Shown here: piece after piece, positions 1-7,317 of the stretch
Numbering within the stretch: position 1 is the stretch's first letter
How the letters are laid out: each line of letters begins with the position of its first letter
Origin: SZUA-430 sp964561925
Lineage (GTDB): Bacteria; Pseudomonadota; Alphaproteobacteria; Micropepsales; Micropepsaceae
Length of the DNA stretch: 15,897 nucleotides
Reading direction: 5' to 3'
Assembly: GCA_964561925.1 (NCBI GenBank)
Contig: CAZLRW010000089.1
Location: 1-15,897, forward strand
Made by a program: the position numbers and the translations under genes
The notes under the pieces: generated by a model
The model's input: only the letters and a program-made list of their open reading frames with translations
Told to the model about the DNA's origin: nothing
Database searches by the model: none

Positions 1-260
1 CTGGCGTAGCAACCGCGCTCGCCGGGCAACAGCCAACGATCGTCCAAGAGATCGCGCCAATGCGTCGGAATTGTCTCCGCGGTGAACGCCGCAATTCGCG
101 TCCAGTTGAGCTCGAGCCCGCCAAGCTGCTGGCGCATATGCGCGAGTCGCGTCTCCGCGCGATCGAGATTGATGACGAATATCGGCAGTTCCCTGTCGAG
201 GCGATGGCAGACAGCGCGCATGTGGTTGATTCCCGAGTGGCACACGATGCTGAAGCGCAT
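1..260 (-). CDS. Family 25 glycosyltransferase (LPS biosynthesis type), N-terminal part, cut by window edge
   Basis: The reverse strand encodes an N-terminal fragment of about 86 residues that continues past base 1. It holds the hallmark opening strand of glycosyltransferase family 25 (PIFVINLDRAETRLAHM) and, about 55 residues later, the family's LPGERGCYA segment, normally TPGEIGC followed by a conserved Ser-His. These enzymes transfer sugars, often galactose or glucose, onto lipooligosaccharide or other surface glycans at the cytoplasmic membrane. The start is uncertain: ATG at 260 and ATG at 221 are both in frame, neither with a strong Shine-Dalgarno site, and the frame stays open upstream to a GTG near 330. 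The family usually starts only a few residues before the PIFVINLDR strand, which favours 221. It lies downstream of the outer-membrane protein gene but past that gene's terminator, so it is probably transcribed separately. The family call is firm; the substrate is unknown. Confidence 0.8.
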   Translation of the reverse strand, partial: MRFSIVCHSGINHMRAVCHRLDRELPIFVINLDRAETRLAHMRQQLGGLELNWTRIAAFTAETIPTHWRDLLDDRWLLPGERGCYA

Positions 261-333
261 TCGCCGTTCGCGATATCCCGCGAACGTGGGGGACGCGTGT
301 CTGCGTTGTGATCGAGTGCGCGACACGCGCACC

Positions 334-370
334 AAAAAAAGCGCCAGCCCGCCGTGGAGCGAGCTGACGC
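334..370 (-). terminator. Rho-independent terminator of the first outer-membrane protein gene
   Basis: Read on the reverse strand, GCGTCAGC (370-363) pairs with GCTGGCGC (348-341) in an 8-bp stem with one G-U pair and a 14-nt loop, followed at once by seven T residues (340-334). It sits 41 bp after the stop codon at 412, as expected for an intrinsic terminator. Confidence 0.85.
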
Positions 371-411
371 CTCTTCAGTCGAACCCGATGCGTACCTTCG
401 CCGAACTCTCA

Positions 412-1239
412 CTAGTCGGGCGGAGGCGGAGGGAGCTGGCAGGCATCGCTGTTCGACGATCTCAGGACGAGGATCTGTGGCGCCGCTTGGCATTGCTCGC
501 CGCGTTCGCGCTCGATCGTTTGGAACAGTTGGAAGAGCGCGCTGTCGGGATCCTGCCGGCGGTGGCGATCCTTCAAACTTGAGTCGTCGCCGAAGTAGTA
601 GGTGAAGCCGCCCATGACGCTGTCGTAGCCGTTCTCGCCGACATAGACGTCGGCGCGGAGAGCCAAGCCCGGCAAGGTCGACCCGCCGAGCAACCACTCT
701 GTACCGGCGTGACCGAACGCGGCGTCCTCGTCGAAGCTGACGCCGCCGCCGAGAACGAAATTGTCGCTCGCATACCACCTAAGCTCGGCCTCGCCGAACG
801 CCGTATCGTCGATCGCGTCGGCGAATTGATAGCCGGCTTTGAACAAGAGCGTGACTTGACCGAGATAGAACTCGGCCTCTGCGCCGATGCGGGTCGCCTC
901 CAGATCGAACTCGTCCTCGCTCGCATAGGCCACGAACAGGCCTGCGAGATAGTCGTCGGGGTCCCGCGTGAAGACGTGGCCCGCCAAACCGTAGGCTGTG
1001 TCGCCGTCGACGCCGAAGGCGCCGCCTTCACCCTGCACGCCCATGGTCGGGCCAAGCGGCGCGGTCAGAGCGGCAACGCCTTGCCACGCCCCCTCGCCGT
1101 CGGTGGATCCGCCAGTGCCGGTGACCTTGAGGTTCGTCGTCGACACGGCAGGATCGCGCGCGATTGCCGAACCGGCGCCGATCGCCGCCGCAACGGCGAA
1201 TAGAACGCAAAGACGAAAAACCGAAGCGAATGAACGCAT
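412..1239 (-). CDS. Outer-membrane beta-barrel (porin-like) protein
   Basis: The 275-residue product starts with a clear signal peptide (hydrophobic core about residues 8-25, probable cleavage after SAIA, residue 27). The rest has alternating hydrophobic/polar strands ending in aromatic residues, such as AEAEFYLG, AELRWYASDNFVLGGG and SVMGGFTYYFG, which is typical of a small outer-membrane barrel. It resembles the other barrel protein in this window (7846-8760), notably the AE[LV]RWYAS strand and a polar tail after the last barrel strand. Here that tail is unusually long (about 55 residues) and ends in five prolines and Asp. The ATG at 1239 follows a GGGGG Shine-Dalgarno site. It is monocistronic, ends in an intrinsic terminator, and is divergent from a two-component system that may control it (inference). 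No named porin family was identified; transport or a structural role are both possible. Confidence 0.72.
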   Translation of the reverse strand: MRSFASVFRLCVLFAVAAAIGAGSAIARDPAVSTTNLKVTGTGGSTDGEGAWQGVAALTAPLGPTMGVQGEGGAFGVDGDTAYGLAGHVFTRDPDDYLAGLFVAYASEDEFDLEATRIGAEAEFYLGQVTLLFKAGYQFADAIDDTAFGEAELRWYASDNFVLGGGVSFDEDAAFGHAGTEWLLGGSTLPGLALRADVYVGENGYDSVMGGFTYYFGDDSSLKDRHRRQDPDSALFQLFQTIERERGEQCQAAPQILVLRSSNSDACQLPPPPPD

Positions 1240-1267
1240 ACATACCCCCGTTGGTGTGCAGTCGGCA

Positions 1268-1292
1268 CATGATTCACTGATCTGGAGTCATG
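1268..1292. promoter_or_regulatory. Imperfect inverted repeat upstream of the outer-membrane protein gene
   Basis: CATGATTCA and TGGAGTCATG-type arms (matching at 7 of 9 positions, five consecutive) flank a 7-nt centre about 30-50 bp upstream of the barrel gene start at 1239. The position suits an operator or promoter element of that gene. No protein-binding consensus was recognised. Confidence 0.35.
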
Positions 1293-1315
1293 CTTGGCCG
1301 ACGCGCCGCGGTCGC

Positions 1316-1335
1316 TCCATCCCGCGAATATGGGG
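1316..1335. repeat. Direct repeat copy 1 in the divergent control region (candidate operator)
   Basis: This 20-bp element, TCCATCCCGCGAATATGGGG, matches a second copy at 1417-1436 in 18 of 20 positions. Each copy is also internally symmetrical (CCC, six to eight bases, GGG). It lies in the 343-bp gene-free stretch 1240-1582 between the barrel gene and the response regulator. Apart from the two copies and the inverted repeat at 1268-1292, nothing further was recognised in that stretch. Binding by the adjacent NarL-type regulator is inference. Confidence 0.5.
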
Positions 1336-1416
1336 CGCGAACGCGAAAGCAGACGCCACGTGTCGTCGATCACACAGGCGGAGGAGGCGGTGCGAACCGC
1401 CGGCGCCCACACCACT

Positions 1417-1436
1417 TCCATCCCATGAATATGGGG
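1417..1436. repeat. Direct repeat copy 2 in the divergent control region (candidate operator)
   Basis: TCCATCCCATGAATATGGGG is the second copy, 101 bp from the first. Its core CCCAT-GAAT-ATGGG is a perfect 5-bp inverted repeat, whereas in copy 1 the symmetry is reduced to CCC/GGG. It lies about 150 bp upstream of the response-regulator start, a distance compatible with an autoregulatory operator. Confidence 0.5.
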
Positions 1437-1582
1437 GTCACCGTTGCCGGTGATTGAGGTCACAACCGTATGTCCTGCAAGGTGGCGCGGGCGGCGATGC
1501 GCTTGATGGGGCCGTGCGCATCCTCCATGAATGCTCAGGCCCGCGCGAGAATCGATCGTGTTGCGCAAGCTCTGCGAGAGAG

Positions 1583-2059
1583 ATGCCCACCCAGGAAAAG
1601 ACGTCCGTTCGCGTCGCGATCGTCGAAGACGATCCCATCCTGCGCGGCCATCTGGTCGACATCGTCGCGCATGCCGAAGGTCTTGAACTGCACGGTGCGG
1701 TCCCGACGCTCGCCGAAGGCCGCCGCTTGGTTGATGAGGGCTGCGGTTTGTTGCTGGTCGATCTCGCGCTGCCCGACGGCAGCGGCTTGAGCTTGATCCG
1801 GCATGCGCGCGCCCGGTCGGCCGGCGATCCGAAGATCATGGTCATCAGCGTCTTCGGCGATGTGCGCAACGTCGTGCAGGCGATCGAAGCCGGCGCCGAC
1901 GGCTATTTGCTGAAGGGCGGCGGGTTGCAAGAAACGGAGCGGGCGATCCACGACGTATTGGCCGGCGGCGCGCCGATCAGTCCTGCGGTGGCGGGACACA
2001 TCCTCGCACGAGTACGCGGCAACGTGACCGCGGCCTCGCCCACGGCGGCCAACCGCTGA
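1583..2059 (+). CDS. Response regulator, receiver domain (NarL/LuxR type), truncated by a frameshift
   Basis: The readable frame gives 158 residues with a complete CheY-like receiver: acidic pocket Glu15-Asp16-Asp17, phosphoacceptor Asp60 in LLLVDLALPDGSG, switch Ser89 in VISVF, and Lys111 in DGYLLKGG. After the linker segment SPAVAGHILARVRG the frame stops at 2057-2059, before the DNA-binding domain. That domain is present immediately downstream in the -1 frame (2041-2253), so the ancestral protein was about 220 residues and the two halves are separated by a one-base loss (or two-base gain) between roughly 2010 and 2056. The ATG at 1583 is close behind a weak GAGAG purine run. The cognate kinase follows directly. 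In the cell the intact protein would bind DNA when phosphorylated. If the shift is real, this product is a lone receiver without output. Confidence 0.8.
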   Translation: MPTQEKTSVRVAIVEDDPILRGHLVDIVAHAEGLELHGAVPTLAEGRRLVDEGCGLLLVDLALPDGSGLSLIRHARARSAGDPKIMVISVFGDVRNVVQAIEAGADGYLLKGGGLQETERAIHDVLAGGAPISPAVAGHILARVRGNVTAASPTAANR

Positions 2060-2253
2060 CCGAAAAGGAAGTCGAGGTCCTGACGGACTTGGCGCGCGGC
2101 TTTTCCTACAAGGAAGTCGCGCAGCGCCAGCGCATCTCGCACCACACCGTCGCCGATCATGTAAAGGCGATCTATCGCAAACTCTCCGTGAACTCGCGAA
2201 GCCAAGCCGTCTTCGAGGCGATGCAGAGCGGTTTGATCGATCTGCAAGGTTGA
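2041..2253 (+). pseudogene. LuxR-type helix-turn-helix half of the response regulator, out of frame
   Basis: In the frame one base behind the receiver, this stretch encodes a complete LuxR/GerE DNA-binding domain: PLTEKEVEVLTDLARGFSYK, then EVAQRQRISHHTVADHV, then KAIYRKLSVNSRSQAVFEA, ending at TGA 2251-2253. The family pattern LTxxExEVLxxLAxG...KExAxxxxIxxxTVxxHxxxIxxKL is intact, so the domain looks under selection until recently. No start codon with a ribosome site was seen for independent translation. Its stop overlaps the kinase start as TGATG, the usual translational coupling of such operons. A sequencing or assembly error is a real alternative to a genuine mutation. Confidence 0.75.
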
Positions 2254-4115
2254 TGCAGGGCGCTCGGAAAATCGCGGCCCTGCTGCTTGCGGCGATCGCC
2301 GGCGCGCTTCTGATCGCGTGGGTCGATCCGGGATCGCCGGATTTGGCCGACTTGCGTGTCAAACGCATGCTCTTCGCGCCGTTGCCGAGTCCGGACATTG
2401 CCCTGCTCGACGGCGCCTCGTTCGCGCCCGCGCAAGAGCCCTTCCGCCATCAGGGCCGCTTTGGTGTCGCACGCATCGAGTTCGACGTCCCCGATGCCGC
2501 AGCGGCCGATCTTGCACTCTTCATCCGCCGCGTGCGCGACAACTACGCGGTCTACGTGAACGGAAAGCTGGCCGCGCCGACGCCGGGGACGCTGGGCGAG
2601 CGCTCGACGTTGCACGGATTTCTACCGCGCTTGGTGAAAATTCTGCCGGCGTTGTTGGTGCCGGGCAAGAACAAGATCGACATCGTCAGCGCGCGCAACG
2701 CGACGCAGACGGCGCTGAGAGAGGTCTATCTCGGACCGGCCTCGAGCTTGGAGCCGGCTTACCTCCACACGCGGACCGCGATCCACGATGCCGGCTTCAT
2801 CACGGCGCTCGCGGCAGGCATTGTCTTGCTGTTTGCCCTCGCGCTGTCGTCGCTGATCCGCAATCCCGTTCTCATACGCGTCATTGCGATCGTCTTGGCG
2901 CTGTTCCTGCTTCGCGAATTGCATGCGCTGTGGGTGGACCGCGCCTGGCCGCAGATGTACCGCGACATCTACCTGATCCTCGTGGCGACGTGGCTCTGGA
3001 TCTCGCTCGCCGCCTTCGCGAACGAATGGACGGGCGGACCCGCCACGCTGCGCAAATGGTTTGCCGCCGGTGCCGCCGCCGCTGCCGCGCTCATCGTGAT
3101 GTTCTATGTCGTCCTTCCGTCGTGTCACGAGGCCTACGCGGCGGGATCGTGGGTCGAATCGCTGGCCGGGCTCGGCGCGCTGGCGTTCAGCGTTTGGCGC
3201 TTGGTCCGGCACTACCGCGCCGCCGAAGGGTCCGCGGCGGCGGAGATCTTCGTGGCGGGCGTCGGCATGATCATGGCGCTTGCGCTGTTTGCGACGCAGA
3301 CCGCGGTCATGCCGGGCTTCGCCGCGATAGTCTCGATCGAAGGCGAAGCGTTCACGAAACTCGGCGCCATGTCGATGATCGCGCTCATCGCATTGGGGCT
3401 CGCGCGCCAAGGCGTCGCCGTCTACCAGCAAGCGGCGCTGAACAACGAAGCGCTTTCGCGCAAGGTCGAAGCGGCCACGCGCGAACTTGAAGCCAATCAC
3501 ATCCTCTTGCGCGAGCAAGATCGCGAACGGGCGCTCGCGGACGAGCGCGGCCGCATCATGCGCGACGTGCACGACGGCATCGGATCGCAACTGCTCGGGC
3601 TCATGATTCAAGCGCGCGCCGGCGACGCAAAAGAGGAGACTTTGATCGCCGGCCTTCAGGCGGCGATCGACGACCTCTATCTGGTCGTGGATTCGCTGGA
3701 TGGCGTGCCGGGATCGCTGGAGACGGCGCTCGGCACGTTCCGGGGCCGCATCGAACCGAAATGCGCAGCAGCCGGCATCGAGGTCGCTTGGCAGATGGAA
3801 CAGATCGGCGAGACGCCGTCGGTCGGCCCGACGACGGTCTTGCAGATCTATCGCATCTTGCAGGAGGCGTTGAGCAATGCCGTTCGCCACGCCAAGCCGA
3901 AACGCCTGACATTCGCCGTCGCACGCAACGCGCAGGATCCCGCCAAGATCGAGATATCGCTCCGAGACGACGGACCGGGAATTCCTGCCGCCGCGCTGAC
4001 CGGACCCGGGCGCGGGCTTATCAACATGAAAAAACGCGCGGCCTCCATCGGCGCGGAGCTTCGAATCGAAAACCGCGGCGACGGATCATGTGTGCAAATC
4101 CTTCTGCCGGCCTGA
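2253..4115 (+). CDS. Membrane sensor histidine kinase, HisKA_3 (NarL-system) family
   Basis: This is a 620-residue protein if started at ATG 2253; an in-frame TTG at 2250 adds one residue. After an N-terminal membrane/signal segment, about 150 periplasmic residues contain a strand pattern (NYAVYVNGK, then LLVPGKNKIDIV) like galactose-binding-fold sensor domains. About seven hydrophobic segments follow (roughly residues 170-390), a layout resembling 7TMR sensor proteins. After a coiled-coil linker come the HisKA_3 box with phosphoacceptor His440 in RDVHDGIGSQLLGL, the N-box Asn542 in ILQEALSNAVRHA, and ATP-binding glycines in DDGPGI (572-577) and GRGLINMKKRA. It autophosphorylates and passes phosphate to Asp of its partner, encoded just upstream with overlapping stop/start. 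The ligand is unknown; the folded periplasmic module suggests a small carbohydrate-like or envelope signal (inference). Confidence 0.9.
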   Translation: MQGARKIAALLLAAIAGALLIAWVDPGSPDLADLRVKRMLFAPLPSPDIALLDGASFAPAQEPFRHQGRFGVARIEFDVPDAAAADLALFIRRVRDNYAVYVNGKLAAPTPGTLGERSTLHGFLPRLVKILPALLVPGKNKIDIVSARNATQTALREVYLGPASSLEPAYLHTRTAIHDAGFITALAAGIVLLFALALSSLIRNPVLIRVIAIVLALFLLRELHALWVDRAWPQMYRDIYLILVATWLWISLAAFANEWTGGPATLRKWFAAGAAAAAALIVMFYVVLPSCHEAYAAGSWVESLAGLGALAFSVWRLVRHYRAAEGSAAAEIFVAGVGMIMALALFATQTAVMPGFAAIVSIEGEAFTKLGAMSMIALIALGLARQGVAVYQQAALNNEALSRKVEAATRELEANHILLREQDRERALADERGRIMRDVHDGIGSQLLGLMIQARAGDAKEETLIAGLQAAIDDLYLVVDSLDGVPGSLETALGTFRGRIEPKCAAAGIEVAWQMEQIGETPSVGPTTVLQIYRILQEALSNAVRHAKPKRLTFAVARNAQDPAKIEISLRDDGPGIPAAALTGPGRGLINMKKRAASIGAELRIENRGDGSCVQILLPA

Positions 4116-4143
4116 GCTGACAACTTGCCGACGCGCAGGCTCC

Positions 4144-4908
4144 TCAACGTGCAGATTCGCCCCACGGTGTCACCACGACATGATCCGCGTCGAGCCGCCC
4201 GACGCGCGCGCGAAGCGCGGCGTCGTCGAGATCGCGCGTCTGCGGCAACGCGCGGCGGATCGCAGCGAGATCGATGTCGCCGGCGGTTGCGATCGCACCG
4301 ATGATGGGCTCGCTGAATGCGAGTCCCGCCGCCGGTTCGCTCTGCGCACTGCAGTCGCCCGCCGTGAGGGCGCCCGGCCGCGACGACGGCGCCGACACGC
4401 ACGTGCCGCCTTTGGTCAGCACCGCGATCCGGCCGGCGCCGCCGATCACGTACGTTCCGCCCGCGACGCCGCCGAGGAACGACTGCGTCACCGCGCCCGT
4501 CTTCACGTTGACGATCGCAACCGCACCGCTCTGTCCCACATGCACGCCGCGCGTTTCGATCGCGAGCGCGCCGCGATCCGTCATCACGATCGGCCGCCCC
4601 TCGCGCGAGCGCCCGAGATAGGCGACGGTGCCAAAGTCGTTGCGCTTCGCACGCGGCGTGCCGGGAAGCATCAGACGGTACGCCTGCACGCGCCCGCCTT
4701 CGAGCCGCCCGCGCACGCGCAGCTCGCGCGCCGAAACAAACGGCGGCTTGTCCGTGCGCGCGTGATCCCAATGCGCCGACATCTCGAGGCAACCGGTTGC
4801 GTCCGCAGGGCACGCAGCGAGCGCGGCGACGCGCGGCACCTCTGCCGCTACGGCATTCGCCGCGAGCGCGCCGGACATGACAACGAACAAGGACCGGACA
4901 AGCATCAT
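4144..4908 (-). CDS. Exported protein of unknown function
   Basis: The 254-residue product begins MMLVRSLFVVMSGALAANAVAA, a good Sec signal peptide with probable cleavage near residue 22, so it should be periplasmic or secreted. The mature part has two cysteine pairs (AACPADATGC near the start, and TCVSAP...GDC towards the end), consistent with disulfides. Its central glycine- and valine-rich strands (AIETRGVHVGQSGAVAIVNV, GGTYVIGGAGRIAVLTKGG) suggest a beta-rich fold. No family was recognised. ATG 4908 is preceded by GAGGTGGGG about 8-12 bases upstream; ATG 4905 is an alternative one codon in. It converges on the histidine kinase with a 28-bp gap, and diverges from the glutathione S-transferase across 108 bp. 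No functional tie to either is visible. Confidence 0.65.
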   Translation of the reverse strand: MMLVRSLFVVMSGALAANAVAAEVPRVAALAACPADATGCLEMSAHWDHARTDKPPFVSARELRVRGRLEGGRVQAYRLMLPGTPRAKRNDFGTVAYLGRSREGRPIVMTDRGALAIETRGVHVGQSGAVAIVNVKTGAVTQSFLGGVAGGTYVIGGAGRIAVLTKGGTCVSAPSSRPGALTAGDCSAQSEPAAGLAFSEPIIGAIATAGDIDLAAIRRALPQTRDLDDAALRARVGRLDADHVVVTPWGESAR

Positions 4909-5016
4909 GATCGGCCCCACCTCGATCAACGGCCATGTTACGCTGAAACGAAACCGCTGTCGCGGCCCTGCCGCCGCGCGGGCGGACAAGGTAAACCAGC
5001 CCAAGGAAATCCGCCG

Positions 5017-5781
5017 ATGCTGACCTTCTTCACGAACGGTTTCTCCCCCTTTGCACGCAAAGTCGCGATGGCGTTGGAATACAAAGGCCTCGCCTACGAG
5101 GCGGTCGACGGCCTGACCCACGCAAACCGCGAACGCCTGCTGAAGGTGAACCCGCGCGCCGAAGTGCCGGTACTGGTGGACGGCGACGTGACGGTCGTGA
5201 ACTCGGCCGACATCGTCGACTATCTCGATCGCCGTTATCCGGAGCGTCCGGTCTATCCCGTCGATTTGAAAGCCCGCGTCGAAGCGCGCGCGCTCGAACG
5301 CCTCGCCGACGTGCGCATCGACGCGATCCTGCTCGACTGCTCGATCTGGACGTGGGCCGACCGCAAGGACCAACCGCCGGCGGGCCTGAAGGAAGCGGGC
5401 CAGCGCGACCTCGATCGCATTTTCGTACGCGTCGAAGAAACGCTCGGCCGCTTCGCGGCGCCGTTTCCGTTCGGCCACCTCTCGATCGCCGAGTTCGCGC
5501 TGTGGCCGCATCTCGCCGCGCTCCGCCCGCTCGGCTTCACGATGGATCAGTCGAAGTACCCGCGCCTCAACGCCTGGTTCCAGGCGATGCGTCGGGAAAA
5601 AGTCATCCTCGACGATGCCAAGCGCACCGCCGATTTCATGCGCACGATCCCCACGAACACGAGCTTCGAGCGCGAAAAAATCTTCTGGCGCGGCGACCGC
5701 ATCGAATGGCTGCTCGCCCGCGGTTTCCACGACTGGTTCGCGGGCGAAGTCAAAGCCGGCCGCGTCCTCTGGCCGGATTGA
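5017..5781 (+). CDS. Glutathione S-transferase family protein
   Basis: The 254-residue product has a thioredoxin-fold N-terminal domain (about residues 1-80): LTFFTNGFSPFARKVAMALE, the cis-proline loop NPRAEVPVLV, and NSADIVDYLDRRYP in place of the usual E-S-x-x-I glutathione gamma-glutamyl contact. Asn there instead of Glu/Asp is a departure from the common motif. A helical C-terminal domain follows (about 90-200), including HLSIAEFALWPHL, which corresponds to the conserved N-capping S-x-A-D/E region. A further 45-residue tail ends in RVLWPD. The start is fixed by AAGGAA eight bases before ATG 5017. The enzyme would be cytoplasmic and conjugate or reduce electrophiles with glutathione; the class and substrate cannot be read from sequence. 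A second, damaged family member lies at 11389. Confidence 0.85.
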   Translation: MLTFFTNGFSPFARKVAMALEYKGLAYEAVDGLTHANRERLLKVNPRAEVPVLVDGDVTVVNSADIVDYLDRRYPERPVYPVDLKARVEARALERLADVRIDAILLDCSIWTWADRKDQPPAGLKEAGQRDLDRIFVRVEETLGRFAAPFPFGHLSIAEFALWPHLAALRPLGFTMDQSKYPRLNAWFQAMRREKVILDDAKRTADFMRTIPTNTSFEREKIFWRGDRIEWLLARGFHDWFAGEVKAGRVLWPD

Positions 5782-5865
5782 GGCCGCGAACGTCTCACCG
5801 GATCGTGATCTTTCGAAAGCGCAAAGCCGCAATAGCATCCGGCGGCGTCGCTTTTGGGGGACAAG

Positions 5866-7266
5866 ATGAGATCGCGCCGTGGCATTGTCCGGGCTTTGGC
5901 ATTCGCGCTGGCGGTCGCATCAGCGCCCGGCGCCCTGGCAACGGAGGACGCGAAGGATACGCAAGCCCGCGCCGCGGACGTTGAGGCGCTCTACGCCTTC
6001 ATGAAGGCGACGCATCCCGACCTCTATCATCACACGTCGAAGCCCGACATGGACGCCTACGTAGCGTCATTTCGCGGCGATGCGCCGAAGCTCAGCTGGC
6101 CGAGATTCGTCATGGGCGTCTATCGCCTTCTCCGACTTGTCGGCGACGGCCACACCTCCATCTACCCTTTTCCTGATTCGGGACCGGGCTTCGACACGCG
6201 TCTGCCGATCTTGACGCAGGCGTTCGCCGACGGCCTTCATGTCATTGCGGCCGATCCGATCTACGCGAAAGCTGTCGGCGCGAAAGTGATCGCGGTGAAC
6301 GGCACGCCGACGGCGCAGGTCGTGCGCACGTTCATGGACAACTGGCCGCATGAGAACCAGCTGTTCGTGGTTCGCTGGCTCCCCGTCATGTTGCGTCGAC
6401 CCGGCTATCTGCATGGCGCGGGATTGGCGACGGGCGATGTCGCGGGGCCGATCACGTTCGCGCTTCTTGCCAAAGACGGTTCGCGTCACGACGTAGCGGT
6501 GACCCCGCGCGCGGCAAAGGAAGACGAGGACCGCAGGTCTTCTTGGACACACGCTCGCAACGAAGCGGCCCTGCCGAAACCCACCCCATTGCATGGCGCC
6601 GAAGCGCCGTTCGGCTTCCATCACCTCAAGGAGGCACGAGCCGTTTACGCCGTGTACCGCCAGTCGGACGACGCGAAGGACGAGACGGTGGCCGCCTTTG
6701 CCAATCGCCTGTTCAAGTACGTTGACGCCAATCCCATCGACCGACTGATCATCGACATTCGCGAGAACGGCGGCGGAAACAACTACCGGAACCAGCCCTT
6801 GCTGCTGGGCATGATCAAATCGAAGCTCGATCGTCCCGGCGGCCTTTACGTGCTGACCGGCAGGCAGACGTTCTCGGCCGCACAGAACTTTGCGAACCAC
6901 GCCGAACGCTGGACCCAAAGCATCTTTGTCGGCGAGCCGACCGGCTCCTCGCCGAACCACTTTGGCGACGCCAAGCAGTTCGAACTGCCCGCGACCAAAT
7001 TGTCCGCGATCGTCGCGTCGCTACGTTGGCAGGACTCCGACCCAAATGACTCGCGCGGCTGGATCATGCCGGACGTGTCCGCGCGCGAGACCTTCGCCGA
7101 CTACCTCGCGGGGCGCGACGTCGCCCTCGATGCCGCGGTCAAGCACCGTCTCCCCGCCGATGCGAAAGCGACCGATCCGATGACGCATTGGCGCCGCCCC
7201 GGTCAGTGGAACAAGGTGGACGGCACATACACGCCGCGTGACGATCTGCCCTTCGCCTGGGATTGA
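5866..7266 (+). CDS. Exported S41-family (C-terminal-processing/tricorn-like) peptidase
   Basis: The 466-residue product starts MRSRRGIVRALAFALAVASA, a typical signal peptide with cleavage near residue 25, placing it in the periplasm. The S41 signatures are visible: LVGDGHTSIYP (His96), a central beta-rich region with VGAKVIAVNGTPT (about 137-149) resembling the PDZ-like strand, IIDIRENGGGNN (about 295-306), and TGRQTFSAAQNFA with candidate nucleophile Ser337, followed by FVGEPTGSSPNHFGD. The Lys of the Ser/Lys dyad seen in CtpA enzymes is not at the expected place; Glu357 and His96 suggest the tricorn-type catalytic set instead (inference). ATG 5866 follows GGGGGACAAG; a TTG at 5854 is in frame but would place that ribosome site inside the gene. 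It stands alone, convergent with the SnoaL-like gene across a strong hairpin. Confidence 0.82.
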   Translation: MRSRRGIVRALAFALAVASAPGALATEDAKDTQARAADVEALYAFMKATHPDLYHHTSKPDMDAYVASFRGDAPKLSWPRFVMGVYRLLRLVGDGHTSIYPFPDSGPGFDTRLPILTQAFADGLHVIAADPIYAKAVGAKVIAVNGTPTAQVVRTFMDNWPHENQLFVVRWLPVMLRRPGYLHGAGLATGDVAGPITFALLAKDGSRHDVAVTPRAAKEDEDRRSSWTHARNEAALPKPTPLHGAEAPFGFHHLKEARAVYAVYRQSDDAKDETVAAFANRLFKYVDANPIDRLIIDIRENGGGNNYRNQPLLLGMIKSKLDRPGGLYVLTGRQTFSAAQNFANHAERWTQSIFVGEPTGSSPNHFGDAKQFELPATKLSAIVASLRWQDSDPNDSRGWIMPDVSARETFADYLAGRDVALDAAVKHRLPADAKATDPMTHWRRPGQWNKVDGTYTPRDDLPFAWD

Positions 7267-7272
7267 GCGGCC

Positions 7273-7300
7273 GGATGGGCGCTGCGCGCAGCGCCCATCC
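7273..7300. terminator. Perfect 12-bp hairpin between convergent genes
   Basis: GGATGGGCGCTG (7273-7284), loop CGCG, CAGCGCCCATCC (7289-7300) form a perfect 12-bp stem seven bases after the peptidase stop and 17 bases before the end of the oppositely oriented SnoaL-like gene. It lacks a T-tract on either side, so a bidirectional terminator or transcript-stabilising hairpin is likely but not certain. Confidence 0.6.
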
Positions 7301-7317
7301 TCAAGATCGCCGCGATG

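Noticed and set aside
2041..2070. Programmed -1 frameshift producing a full-length response regulator
   Set aside because: No slippery A-AAA-AAG-type heptamer or clear stimulator lies before the stop at 2057-2059; the only A-run (CGAAAAGG) is after it.
2622..3890. 422-residue reverse open frame opposite the histidine kinase
   Set aside because: The kinase frame has intact H, N and G boxes; the reverse frame is an Arg/Asp-rich shadow.
4090..5016. Upstream extension of the glutathione S-transferase frame
   Set aside because: The 309 extra residues are antisense to the exported protein and Arg-rich; the GST fold and ribosome site start at 5017.
4909..5838. Upstream extension of the exported-protein frame on the reverse strand
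   Set aside because: It is antisense to the GST gene; the signal peptide begins at 4908 behind a ribosome site.
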